Source: Verrucomicrobiota bacterium (lineage in GTDB: Bacteria > Verrucomicrobiota > Verrucomicrobiia > Chthoniobacterales > UBA10450). Taken from it: a stretch of 35,460 nucleotides of DNA. The notes beneath the pieces were generated by a model. That model searched no databases and was not told where the DNA came from. It worked only from the letters and a program-made list of their open reading frames with translations. The DNA is taken from contig JAFASN010000017.1 in NCBI GenBank assembly GCA_019244415.1, positions 1 through 35,460 of the forward strand. The letters are read 5' to 3'. Position numbers and translations under genes: made by a program. Below are positions 7,390-13,955 of the stretch, in pieces (position 1 is the stretch's first letter; each line of letters begins with the position of its first letter).

Positions 7390-8484
7390 TTAGAAACTGA
7401 TCTTTAGAATACTGCCGGTAGTGCCATTGACGAGCCAGCCTGCTTGAGGGTTCGCGAAAGCCACGCCCCAATAGCCAATGACGTTGCGCAAAGGGTACCA
7501 TGTCTTCCCTTCGTCGGGGGTCCACGCTGCGCCCCCGTTGTCGGCGGTGATCACAACGGTGTCCTTTAACCTCCAGTCCTTGTAATCATTGTTGCGACGC
7601 ACGTAGCTGAGCCCATAAATCGCGCCTGTCACAGGAGGACGGTTGGTGATTGTCCATGTTTTGCCGCCATCCTGGGATACAGCGGTGCGGGCGTTGTCGG
7701 GATAGTTCGGATCAAGATCACCGCCGCCAACTATGCCGTGAAGCGCATCGCGGAAAGCAATGGTGAACGCACCGGCAGTGGGTCTGCTAAGCAGCGGGGT
7801 GTCATACGCGTTCCAAGTGTTGCCGCCGTCGGTCGTGGCGAGGACCCGGGCGATAGCGGAGCCGCCGGTCGCGATCCAGGCATTGTTTTCGCCTTCAGTA
7901 GTGACGCAGGTGCCGCTGGAAGCAAATGAAGCTTCACCGGGCAAGGCCGGCGGCATGTTGTTTCTGATACTGTGCCACGTCATTCCGTCCAGAGTACGGC
8001 GATCGGGAAAGCCTCCGTTGACCGAGTCGCTATGCGCAATACCCCGCGTCTCCGTCCAGAAGGCAAAGGCGTCGTAGAATGCCTGCGGATTTTGATTAAC
8101 GAATTGGATGCGCCAGGTGGCGCCACCATCTTCAGTCTTGTAGATGCGGAAATCTGTCGGGTTGTTTCCGATGGACAGGAGGTAGGCAATCTTGTCGCTA
8201 AAAGCCTGCACATCTCGGAACTGAAGCGTCTCCGCACCCGGGACGACATGCGCATTCCACGTCCGGCCGCCGTCAGTCGTAACCGTGTAGGTGCCGTTGC
8301 GGCCGCAGGCCCAGACTACGTTCTCATTGACGGCCCAGACGGCGATGAGGCCGCTGGTTGTGCCGCTGTTTTGCGGGATCAACCTGGGCCGCTCGACTTG
8401 AGTACCAGAACCCGGTTCCTGCGCGCCACAGACAGCGCAGAGCCAGAGCGAAGCAACGAGGCGAAGCAATGATTTGTACAACAT
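7390..8484 (-). CDS. Secreted BNR/Asp-box beta-propeller protein (Ycf48/sialidase-like fold)
   Basis: 364 aa. A signal peptide (about residues 1-21, LWLCAVCGA) is followed by a propeller with Asp-box motifs: TTDGGRTW, TEDGGATW, TTDGGNTW, SQDGGKTW and a degenerate DEGKTW. This is the pattern of BNR-repeat proteins such as Ycf48/HCF136-like assembly factors and sialidases. The catalytic Arg triad of sialidases is not evident, so a structural or binding role is more likely. Start ATG at 8484 has a strong GGGAGGGA ribosome binding site 5 nt upstream. That contrasts with the cassette genes to its right, where the start codon follows an att core instead. Confidence 0.8.
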   Translation of the reverse strand: MLYKSLLRLVASLWLCAVCGAQEPGSGTQVERPRLIPQNSGTTSGLIAVWAVNENVVWACGRNGTYTVTTDGGRTWNAHVVPGAETLQFRDVQAFSDKIAYLLSIGNNPTDFRIYKTEDGGATWRIQFVNQNPQAFYDAFAFWTETRGIAHSDSVNGGFPDRRTLDGMTWHSIRNNMPPALPGEASFASSGTCVTTEGENNAWIATGGSAIARVLATTDGGNTWNAYDTPLLSRPTAGAFTIAFRDALHGIVGGGDLDPNYPDNARTAVSQDGGKTWTITNRPPVTGAIYGLSYVRRNNDYKDWRLKDTVVITADNGGAAWTPDEGKTWYPLRNVIGYWGVAFANPQAGWLVNGTTGSILKISF

Positions 8485-8490
8485 AACGAT

Positions 8491-8498
8491 CCCTCCCG
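8491..8498 (-). promoter_or_regulatory. Strong ribosome binding site of the BNR gene
   Basis: On the minus strand CGGGAGGGA lies just before ATG at 8484, a near-ideal Shine-Dalgarno sequence. It fixes the start and separates this gene from the att-linked genes. Confidence 0.65.
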
Positions 8499-8878
8499 AA
8501 GTACTGCTGCGGAGTAATTACACCCGCTTTTATTTCATCTAATGGTTTCAGGTGCGGCAGTTCAATAAAATTCTTCGTCTGCCACATTGGTTTCGGGCAA
8601 ACGGGTAACCCCGCAAATCTTCAGCGAAATTGCGCAAGGCACGTTGTTAAACGGACAAGTCGAGGCGATTGACAAGGCAATCAGAAAACGAATGTCCGAT
8701 TCGGCTGAGTGTCGGCGAAGGCGTCTCGCTCGCAGTGCGCAGCGGAGTTTGCCTCACATCTGGATTCTGGGGCAACAGTTCCTGTATCGTCTTTGGCGAA
8801 TCAGAAAATTGAGGGACGCGGGTTCGCGCACCGTCCTGTCTAGTTCCTCGCCTTCTTACCTGATCTGGCCGCCCCTTC
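8499..8878. other. Gene-free stretch at the left edge of the cassette array
   Basis: 380 bp without a supportable gene on either strand. If the gene at 8879 is a cassette gene, its attC should lie here, immediately below 8879. I see no YAAC core or pairing arms, so the array may be truncated at this edge. Confidence 0.4.
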
Positions 8879-9301
8879 TCACTTCGCGAAGGCTACCTTG
8901 CGCGTCTTAAGATCATAAATCACCCGCCGCTGCATGTCGGCGGGATGGTGGCCTGGAGCCTGGCTACCATACACGGTCAGATAAAGCCTGTTGTTTGGAA
9001 TGTCCCAACGGTCGAATAAGACGCCGAAATGAGTATAGCCGCTGTCGCCCCCGCGCTTGAGCTGCGGAAACAGATCGTGAAACACCTTTTCTGACAAAGA
9101 GGGCTCAAGCATGCGAATACCATCATAGGAAATGAACAACAAAGCGCACTCGTTGCAGCCTGAGCCGCATTTCTGCTCGATCACCGTATAGTGCGCCTGG
9201 CCTTCGTCCGAGGTTTCGACATATGGCGACTCGTGGTATGCAGACAGGTCGGCCAACGCGGACGAGCATAGTACGGCAAATATTGGTACGAGCGCTTTCA
9301 T
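8879..9301 (-). CDS. Secreted hypothetical protein, leftmost cassette gene
   Basis: 140 aa from ATG at 9301, directly after the GTTAGAC core of attC at 9304-9409. A longer in-frame start at 9358 would read through the att site and is rejected. A signal peptide (MKALVPIFAVLCSSALA) precedes a mature domain with CGSGCNEC and a C-terminal HHPADMQRRVIYDLKTRKVAF strand pattern. The family is not recognised. The paired cysteines suggest a disulfide or metal site in the periplasm. No attC could be found after its stop, so the cassette may have lost its own site. Confidence 0.65.
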   Translation of the reverse strand: MKALVPIFAVLCSSALADLSAYHESPYVETSDEGQAHYTVIEQKCGSGCNECALLFISYDGIRMLEPSLSEKVFHDLFPQLKRGGDSGYTHFGVLFDRWDIPNNRLYLTVYGSQAPGHHPADMQRRVIYDLKTRKVAFAK

Positions 9302-9303
9302 AG

Positions 9304-9409
9304 GTCTAACGAGACACAGATCAGCCAGACTCCAGCAACACCCGAAAGGTGAAGGCAAGGTAAACGCGGGCGTCGAAACGGCGATGTCGGCTGGATCATT
9401 TTGTTAGCG
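9304..9409 (-). other. attC-like site a
   Basis: 106 bp. On the minus strand: R'' CGCTAAC (9409-9403), L'' GATCCAGCC, variable centre, L' GGCTGATC, R' GTTAGAC (9310-9304). L'' and L' pair with one extra C left over, as expected for an extrahelical base. It follows the VOC-gene stop by 18 nt, and R' is 2 nt from the next start. Confidence 0.75.
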
Positions 9410-9427
9410 TTGCGATGCAACACCGAG

Positions 9428-9781
9428 TTAAGGCATCTGAACAAATCCGATGAGATTACCTTCTGCATCTCTCGCCGCAGCCACCAGTTTCCCGCCGCCA
9501 ACATCTTTTACCGCTTGTTGTATCTGTCCGCCAGCGTCGAGGACCAATTGCAGACTGGTCCGAATATCACTGACGTGCCAGAAGGCAGTCGGGCCAGGTT
9601 GCCCGCTGGGGGTTAAACCGATGTCCTGATCGCCTACCTTGAAACCAACATAGTACGGGCTATCCACCGATGGCTCAATGCCCAGAAGTTTGGTGAAGAG
9701 CGCCTTCGCTCGGGTCATATCAGCAGCGGAATAGAGGACTGTCTTGATGCCTTGGTTCATAAGTGGGGTATTGCTTTTCAT
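9428..9781 (-). CDS. VOC/glyoxalase-family protein (cassette gene)
   Basis: 117 aa, the length of a single two-repeat glyoxalase/bleomycin-resistance (VOC) domain. It has the typical opening VLYSAADMTRAKALFTKLLG, the central YYVGFKVGDQDIGLTP strand pair and the terminal ARDAEGNLIGFVQ strand, which often carries the metal-binding Glu. VOC proteins use divalent metals for isomerisation, dioxygenation or ligand sequestration; the substrate is unknown. It starts 13 nt after the core of site b, and site a follows its stop. An alternative start is Met8 at 9760. VOC proteins are frequent integron cargo. Confidence 0.82.
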   Translation of the reverse strand: MKSNTPLMNQGIKTVLYSAADMTRAKALFTKLLGIEPSVDSPYYVGFKVGDQDIGLTPSGQPGPTAFWHVSDIRTSLQLVLDAGGQIQQAVKDVGGGKLVAAARDAEGNLIGFVQMP

Positions 9782-9794
9782 AGGCGTAAACGGC

Positions 9795-9989
9795 GGTTAA
9801 CGAGACATAAGCTCAGCCACGACCAGCTAAGAGCGCGACTTCGCTGCCCTGAGCACATCCTAATCACGTTTCGCCAAGTTAACAATGAAGCCGGGGGGAA
9901 GCGGTGCGACATGGACCTTAGGCCGGAGGTTTGGCGTCGGGGACAGGCGAGTCAAACCGGCTACCGTCGGCTGCAGCGCCTGGTTAAAC
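9795..9989 (-). other. attC-like site b, enlarged
   Basis: 195 bp. R'' GTTTAAC (9989-9983) overlaps the stop of the upstream gene, and R' is GTTAACC (9801-9795). Arms GCTCAGCC and GGCTGCAGC pair with one extra C. Compared with site e, the two share CAAGTTAACAA and the GTCGGC-GCAGCGCCTG arm, but b carries roughly 70 extra bases between them, in the loop. Confidence 0.7.
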
Positions 9990-10484
9990 CTTTCTCGGTC
10001 GCCGCGGAAGCCACCGGTTCACGCGAGACTTGTAAATGCTGTAGCTTTCGCCAAACCGCCGTTCCAAACCGGGCTCTTCCACGAAAATGACTACGGCGTG
10101 CAAGAAAACGAAGGCGAGCGCCGCCAAAGCGAGAGCGCAGCCACTGCGATTCCACAGCGCCAGACCAGTCAGTAAAATGACTGCTCCCAGCGACATCGGA
10201 TTTCGCACGTATCGAAAAGGGCCAAAAGCAATGAACTCGGTCGGGAACAACCAGTCCTTACCGCGACGAGACAAGATGCCGCGGGTACTGAGCAAGGCAC
10301 CGCAAAGAAGTACCAGGAGGGCGCCAACAAGAAGTAAAGGCAAGCCAATCGCTCGGGTCCAGTCCGGTAAGAACGACCTGAAACGCACATCAAATGCGCG
10401 TAACTGTAACAGTAACCATCCGACTAATATCCAAATCCCGGCGACCAACATTGTCGTCCGAATCGCTCTAGCGGCGTTGCCCAT
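9984..10484 (-). CDS. Isoprenylcysteine carboxyl methyltransferase-like membrane protein (cassette gene)
   Basis: 166 aa from ATG at 10484, 2 nt after the core of site c; the longer frame to 10502 crosses that core. It has four likely membrane helices (about 10-28, 47-70, 100-115, 118-135). The ICMT/PEMT signature is present: GPFRYVRNPMSLG, then EEPGLERRFGESYSIYKSRVNRWLPR. In this family the RNP and EE..L...G..Y..Y motifs bind SAM and the head group. It probably methylates a small lipid or thiol at the membrane; the substrate is unknown. The stop codon lies inside R'' of site b. Confidence 0.85.
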   Translation of the reverse strand: MGNAARAIRTTMLVAGIWILVGWLLLQLRAFDVRFRSFLPDWTRAIGLPLLLVGALLVLLCGALLSTRGILSRRGKDWLFPTEFIAFGPFRYVRNPMSLGAVILLTGLALWNRSGCALALAALAFVFLHAVVIFVEEPGLERRFGESYSIYKSRVNRWLPRRPRKV

Positions 10485-10486
10485 AG

Positions 10487-10619
10487 GTGTAACGGGACAC
10501 AAGATCAGCTACCGCGCCTGGGAGCGCGCTTTCGCTGCCAAGTTGAAGGTTGTCGCTACTCTTCGCAACTCCAAAAAGCGAGGTGCCCTTAGCCGCACCG
10601 CCTGGCCAGATGGTTGGCT
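10487..10619 (-). other. attC-like site c
   Basis: 133 bp. R'' AGCCAAC (10619-10613) overlaps the stop of the 75-aa gene; R' is GTTACAC (10493-10487). The conserved GGGACACAAGATCAGC flank follows R' on the plus strand. Pairing of the L boxes is weaker than in sites a, b and g. Confidence 0.6.
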
Positions 10620-10846
10620 CAACAAACAACTTTGAACGGTTTGGTGCTTGCCGCGACGAGCCGATCTCCCTTGTCATCTTCTAAAAGGATGAGATGAACT
10701 CCCTTCGCTTTGGCGAGAACGGCGACCGCGTCTAAGCCGCCACCGCGCTGTTCGATGCTTCTTAGCTTGCGCTGGCTCATCGCGTTCGATCCGTTAGCGA
10801 CCGAATCGAGCCAGTCTTCTGCCCACTTATTTTCAGGTGTGGTCAT
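10619..10846 (-). CDS. Small hypothetical cassette protein
   Basis: 75 aa, soluble, no Cys pair or membrane segment. It starts MTTPENKWAEDWLDSVANG and ends with a beta-hairpin-like LILLEDDKGDRLVAASTKPFKVV. No family recognised. Start ATG at 10846 is 22 nt after the core of site d, a little farther than for its neighbours. Location between two att sites and compatible length support a real single-gene cassette. The acidic/helical start and terminal strands could suit an antitoxin or a small regulatory protein, but that is speculation. Confidence 0.6.
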   Translation of the reverse strand: MTTPENKWAEDWLDSVANGSNAMSQRKLRSIEQRGGGLDAVAVLAKAKGVHLILLEDDKGDRLVAASTKPFKVVC

Positions 10847-10868
10847 ACAGTCGAAGAACTTCGCTTAC

Positions 10869-10990
10869 ATCTAACGAGACAAAGCTCAGTCGCGGCTACC
10901 TGACAGCGCGATCTCGCTGCGCTACCAACGTCCTACTCACGAAGTACGAAAACAAATCGGGCAGGTGTTGACTGCATTGCCCGGTAAGAT
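10869..10990 (-). other. attC-like site d
   Basis: About 122 bp. R' GTTAGAT (10875-10869) followed on the plus strand by the consensus CTAACGAGACAAAGCTCAG. The distal arm GGCAGGTGTTGACTGCA resembles that of site f. R'' is degenerate (plus strand GGTAAGA near 10984-10990), so the outer boundary is approximate. Confidence 0.6.
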
Positions 10991-11005
10991 GATTTTTCGC
11001 AATGC

Positions 11006-11752
11006 TCACTCGACCTTTGCGGCCTTGAGATCATAACCGTTGTTGCGAATGAGCATTTGCTCAACTCGACCGCTACTGCCCCGGACGAAGATGTACCGTG
11101 CTGTATCGTCGGGAGTGAAAAACGTGGTGTCAGACTCTGGCAACAGATCGATTCGGTCCGGCTGGCCAATCTCTTGCAGCCCCAGCTTGTCGTCGCTCAC
11201 GGCGACGCGATAAGCGAGCGATCCCATGAGGCGATAAACTCCAGCATAGTCGCTCAGTCGCTCGCCACCAACCGACGCTCGGCTCGGCTTGGTCGGGTAG
11301 AAGGTCTCGTGCGAGGCGAGAATGAGCCATCGGCCATCTCGCAAAATGTACGTATCGGTTTTGCGCAAGGGCTGCGTTGTGACCTTCTGCCCATCCCAGT
11401 CTTCTGTCTCGATGATCCGATAAGTCATCACTGCCGTGTCACCATCGCGCGCAATGCGGACGTCCTCGAAGTGGAAGTCATCGCTGTAGCCCGCCAACGG
11501 TGGGCGGAAGCCGTGCATCACCTGCTCTTTTGATTGGAGCGCGGCAGATGGCGTGGCAATGAAGTACCGAGGGTGAACGTAAGGCGACCAAAGCGTCGGA
11601 TCGCCCTTGTCGAACAGGAGAATTCTTTCGCGAGCGATTCGGGTAAGTTCTTTCTCAAGTTCGGTGTCAGACTGTGCTGTTGGTGCAGTTGCCTGCGCCA
11701 ACAGCGCCGCCGGCATGAGTACGGCACTGATAATCACGCGCGGTATAATCAT
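11006..11752 (-). CDS. Secreted DUF4440/SnoaL-like protein with C-terminal beta domain (cassette gene)
   Basis: 248 aa from ATG at 11752, which touches the core of site e. A 321-aa in-frame extension runs antisense through hicB and the att site and is rejected. A signal peptide (MIIPRVIISAVLMPAALLAQA) leads into an NTF2-like domain (about 30-150): LFDKGDPTLWSPYVHPRYF, AVMTYRIIETEDWDG, TDTYILRDGRWLILASHET, typical of DUF4440. A second small beta domain (160-248), LSDYAGVYRL...DKLGLQEIG, resembles the lipocalin-like DUF3471 tail of beta-lactamase-related proteins. It is likely periplasmic; its catalytic role is unknown. Confidence 0.78.
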   Translation of the reverse strand: MIIPRVIISAVLMPAALLAQATAPTAQSDTELEKELTRIARERILLFDKGDPTLWSPYVHPRYFIATPSAALQSKEQVMHGFRPPLAGYSDDFHFEDVRIARDGDTAVMTYRIIETEDWDGQKVTTQPLRKTDTYILRDGRWLILASHETFYPTKPSRASVGGERLSDYAGVYRLMGSLAYRVAVSDDKLGLQEIGQPDRIDLLPESDTTFFTPDDTARYIFVRGSSGRVEQMLIRNNGYDLKAAKVE

Positions 11753-11876
11753 ATAACGAGACAAAGCTGAGCCGCGGGTACCTGACAGCGTGGCTTCGCT
11801 GCTCAATGCGTATTCTAAATCAGGAACGGTCAAGTTAACAAGCCGGGTAGCGGTCGGCGGCAGCGCCTGATTAGGC
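11751..11876 (-). other. attC-like site e
   Basis: 126 bp. R'' GCCTAAT (11876-11870) overlaps the hicB stop; R' GTTATAT (11757-11751) overlaps the next start codon. Plus-strand arms AAAGCTGAGCC and GGTCGGCGGCAGCGCC, with the centre CAGCGTGGCTTCGCTG able to form an inner hairpin. Confidence 0.68.
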
Positions 11877-12086
11877 CTTCGCCACGTCGACGTACTCGGC
11901 GCTCGATAGAGGTTCGGGGACGGAGAGCCCTTCGGCTTGCATCTTCTCGATGTGGAACTCGATAGCTTCACGGATCAGTTGAAGCGCCTCTTCCCGCGTT
12001 TCGGCGGCTGCCACGCAACCGGGCAGATCGGGCACGTAAGCTCCGTAGCTCGTCGGACTGCGCTCTAGAACAATGGCGTACCGCAT
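11871..12086 (-). CDS. hicB: HicB-type antitoxin (cassette gene)
   Basis: 71 aa, the size of the short HicB form without a DNA-binding domain. The HicB signature is clear: MRYAIVLERSPTSYGAYVPDLPGCVAAAETREEALQLIREAIEFHIE, a partial RNase H-like fold that binds and blocks HicA. The ATG shares one base with the stop of hicA (TGATG overlap), the usual hicAB coupling. The stop codon lies in R'' of site e. The partner toxin is frameshifted, so the antitoxin may now be an orphan that could still neutralise related HicA proteins. Confidence 0.88.
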   Translation of the reverse strand: MRYAIVLERSPTSYGAYVPDLPGCVAAAETREEALQLIREAIEFHIEKMQAEGLSVPEPLSSAEYVDVAKA

Positions 12087-12273
12087 CAGTTTTTCAGGCC
12101 GGCTTGCTTAACGATACTGTTCAGGGTACCACGCGGAATGTCAACGCTCGGCTGGCCGGCAATCGTGACAACGCCGCACTTCTGCGGTGCCTGGAGTGGC
12201 GATGACTCTCGCCGGTGCGGGCTAGAAACCAGCCGTCGCTCTCGATAAGCCTGATCGCTTCGCGGACTTTCAC
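12086..12273 (-). pseudogene. hicA: HicA-type mRNA interferase toxin, frameshifted
   Basis: Two frames together give a complete HicA. From GTG at 12273 the first frame reads VKVREAIRLIESDGWFLARTGESHRHSRH, which includes the catalytic-type His in the GxSH segment. The second frame continues PQKCGVVTIAGQPSVDIPRG and TLNSIVKQAGLKN to TGA at 12086. One missing base near 12186-12189 (CACCGCAG, expected CACCCGCAG) breaks the frame. HicA is a small dsRBD-fold RNase that cleaves mRNA. An intact gene would be 62 codons, the normal size. The defect could be real inactivation or an assembly error. Confidence 0.8.
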
Positions 12274-12317
12274 GCCGTTGCATACAGGTGCACATGCTTC
12301 CGGTCAACGCTGCATAC

Positions 12318-12440
12318 GTCTAACGAGACAAAGCTCCGCCACACCTATCGAGAGCGAGCTTGGCTGCGAGTTTAGTGTTGGAAGTCACGAGGAAGCAAGG
12401 AAACAAACGGGCAGCTGTCGGCTGTGGCGATTGGTTATGC
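12318..12440 (-). other. attC-like site f
   Basis: 123 bp. R'' GCATAAC (12440-12434), R' GTTAGAC (12324-12318). Plus-strand arms GCTCCGCCACA and TGTGGCG pair, and CTAACGAGACAAAGCT matches sites d and e. Confidence 0.7.
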
Positions 12441-12447
12441 CTCTCCG

Positions 12448-13011
12448 TTATCTGGCGCCCGTCGTGTCCTTCTTCCGCCCAAGTATGGTCTCGTCGCGGA
12501 GGGCTTGAAGATCGACTTGGCAGGGCGCGTGATCAGCTGCCGGCGTGGAATCTTCGATTAGTTTGCGCACTGAGGATCCAACCTGCGTCCGCAACTCGGG
12601 CCACATGCACGCAAACGCAGGGTTGCTCAAGATTGGACCCCAATTGTATCCGAGCCTGGCCACGGCGTCAGAGGGGAGTAGGCCCTGCTCTACCTGAAGC
12701 TGAATCATCTCGAGCATGCGAAGGTCTGCGGTCGCTATCCGCTCCACGGTTTCCCAGTCTTCGAGGGTCCACCGCTTCACGGCCTCTGGGTATTCGGATT
12801 CCGTCTCGAGCCGATTCGTCCGGGCGTTGAAGCCTCTATGGAATTCCGCGGTCGAAATCCCAATCGCCCGGTATGCCGCTGCACGCGCCTGAATATTGCT
12901 TTCCCGAATCTGCATACCCACAAATAGCAACGAGATGATCACCCCAGCTGCCCCCAACGTCTGCCGAATCGTTCGGCTTGAAATGCGAAATCGTGATGGC
13001 AACGACTTCAT
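12448..13011 (-). CDS. Single-pass membrane hypothetical protein (cassette gene)
   Basis: 187 aa from ATG at 13011, 2 nt after the core of site g; an extension to 13062 runs through the att site and is rejected. A basic N-terminus (MKSLPSRFRISSRTIRQ) precedes one membrane helix (about 19-33, LGAAGVIISLLFVGMQI). A mostly helical domain follows: RESNIQARAAAYRAIG, then EYPEAVKRWTLEDWETVERI. The helix followed by a VGMQIRESN-type motif is seen in many environmental integron proteins of unknown function with a DUF6090-like layout. No catalytic motif is visible. Its stop is 7 nt from R'' of site f. Confidence 0.72.
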   Translation of the reverse strand: MKSLPSRFRISSRTIRQTLGAAGVIISLLFVGMQIRESNIQARAAAYRAIGISTAEFHRGFNARTNRLETESEYPEAVKRWTLEDWETVERIATADLRMLEMIQLQVEQGLLPSDAVARLGYNWGPILSNPAFACMWPELRTQVGSSVRKLIEDSTPAADHAPCQVDLQALRDETILGRKKDTTGAR

Positions 13012-13013
13012 AG

Positions 13014-13171
13014 ACCTAACGCGAACAAGATGAGCGACGCCGGACGGAAGCGCGCGCTGCACGGAATGGAACGGACCGGCGAGTCGCGCGAGTGAATCAA
13101 TGGAAGTGTCGAAGTCATCTCAAAAGTGGAGCACACAGCGCTCCGCCGTTCGCTCCATGGCATGGTTAGAT
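13014..13171 (-). other. attC-like site g
   Basis: 158 bp with two perfect cores: R'' ATCTAAC (13171-13165) and R' GTTAGGT (13020-13014). Plus-strand arms ATGAGCGA and TCGCTCCAT pair with one extra C, the clearest extrahelical base of the set. It follows the beta-lactamase-like gene by 13 nt. Confidence 0.78.
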
Positions 13172-13184
13172 TCGTTTCCTGCAT

Positions 13185-13934
13185 TTAGTGTCCTTGCTGG
13201 GAATGCTCCCTTAACATCGCTAAGTATTGGTCGATTAATTCGACTCCGTGCACCGGCGACCAATGGCCGGAGACGATCTTATCGATTTTGAGATGAAGCT
13301 CTTTTAGCTTTTGCAATGTCTTAGGATATTCGTCGATATCGGAAAACGCGAGGTTGCCGAGATGTTCCTTTAAGATCGAGCCAGCGTAAAGGACGCTCTC
13401 CCTGGGGAAGTAAACAAAGATGTCGTCGACGTTATGGGAAGGTCCCAGATAGAAGGCACGGAGAGATCCGTTCTCAAGCTCAAAATGATTCTGGAAGGTT
13501 TTAGTGGGAAGACTGAGTGGAAGGTTAGGATAAGAGGTCAAATACTTGCGCGTAAAGTCGATCGTCTTTTCCCAATCGCTCTTGAGCGTCTGCTCGGTCA
13601 ATTCCGTCGACATGACGTTAGCACCGATGCTCTTCCAGTAAGCAACGCCTCCCGCATACTCTGGGTCGTGGTCAGGCAGAATGACATCTTTCACCGGTTT
13701 ATCTGTTATCTTCCGGATCTCTTGCGCCATCAGGGCAGCGGTCTGAGGGGACCAACCGGCACCAACTAGCGTGACGGAGTCAGAGTCGATATACAAAACG
13801 TAGTTTGTTGCCGCGTAATGTGAATCCTCCGCAAGATAGATCGAGCCTGTCAGTGGATAGATTGAGATGCCGGGTTCGGCAGCGCCGACCCTCGAAATTG
13901 AAAACAGTAGGAAGAGAGCGACTGCTGATTTCAC
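13185..13934 (-). CDS. Subclass B2-like metallo-beta-lactamase-fold protein with altered zinc site (cassette gene)
   Basis: 249 aa from GTG at 13934, 14 nt after the GTTAGAT core; an in-frame extension to 14114 crosses that core. Signal peptide VKSAVALFLLFSISRVGAA, then a full-length match to CphA/Sfh-1-type enzymes: GGVAYWKSIGA at 95-105, KSDW at 118-121, GPSH at 164-167, DIFVYFP at 171-177, ILKEHLGNL at 187-195, SGHWSPVHG at 222-230. B2 enzymes are periplasmic mono-zinc carbapenemases. Gap-free alignment to CphA as I remember it gives changes at key positions: N116 is D88, H118 is D90, D120 is E92 and C221 is S186. H196 (H167) and H263 (H224) are kept. Carbapenem hydrolysis is therefore uncertain; the fold is not. 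Confidence 0.85.
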   Translation of the reverse strand: MKSAVALFLLFSISRVGAAEPGISIYPLTGSIYLAEDSHYAATNYVLYIDSDSVTLVGAGWSPQTAALMAQEIRKITDKPVKDVILPDHDPEYAGGVAYWKSIGANVMSTELTEQTLKSDWEKTIDFTRKYLTSYPNLPLSLPTKTFQNHFELENGSLRAFYLGPSHNVDDIFVYFPRESVLYAGSILKEHLGNLAFSDIDEYPKTLQKLKELHLKIDKIVSGHWSPVHGVELIDQYLAMLREHSQQGH

Positions 13935-13948
13935 GATTGCGCCTATGA

Positions 13949-13955
13949 ATCTAAC
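13949..13955 (-). other. Cassette core site (R'-like) at the right edge of the array
   Basis: GTTAGAT on the minus strand, followed on the plus strand by CTAACGGGA, close to the CTAACGAGA of the other sites. No partner core or pairing arm could be found to its right, so it is either the edge of a decayed attC or a remnant junction. Confidence 0.5.

Larger units (their letters stand above)
8879..13955 (-). mobile_element. Integron gene-cassette array lacking an integrase (CALIN)
   Basis: Eight consecutive gene units are all on the minus strand. Each gene start lies 0 to ~22 nt after a core of the type GTTAGAY (plus strand RYCTAAC, usually followed by GAGACA). Seven intervals contain a matching second core and arms that fold into a long imperfect hairpin. 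In three (9304-9409, 9795-9989, 13014-13171) one arm has a single extra unpaired base, a hallmark of attC. One-gene units, common orientation, start codon next to the core and unrelated small cargo are the standard signs of integron cassettes. No tyrosine recombinase is encoded in the window; attI would be expected on the high-coordinate side, where ordinary genes begin at 14417. The array is therefore best called a CALIN. Confidence 0.75.

Noticed and set aside
8587-8910. 107-aa plus-strand ORF between the BNR gene and the cassette array
   Set aside because: Arg/Ser/Leu-rich random-like composition, no ribosome binding site, and it overlaps the 3' end of a better-supported minus-strand gene.
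11753-11971. Extension of the DUF4440-like protein to 321 aa
   Set aside because: It runs across the att site and overlaps hicB; the signal peptide starts at the ATG at 11752.
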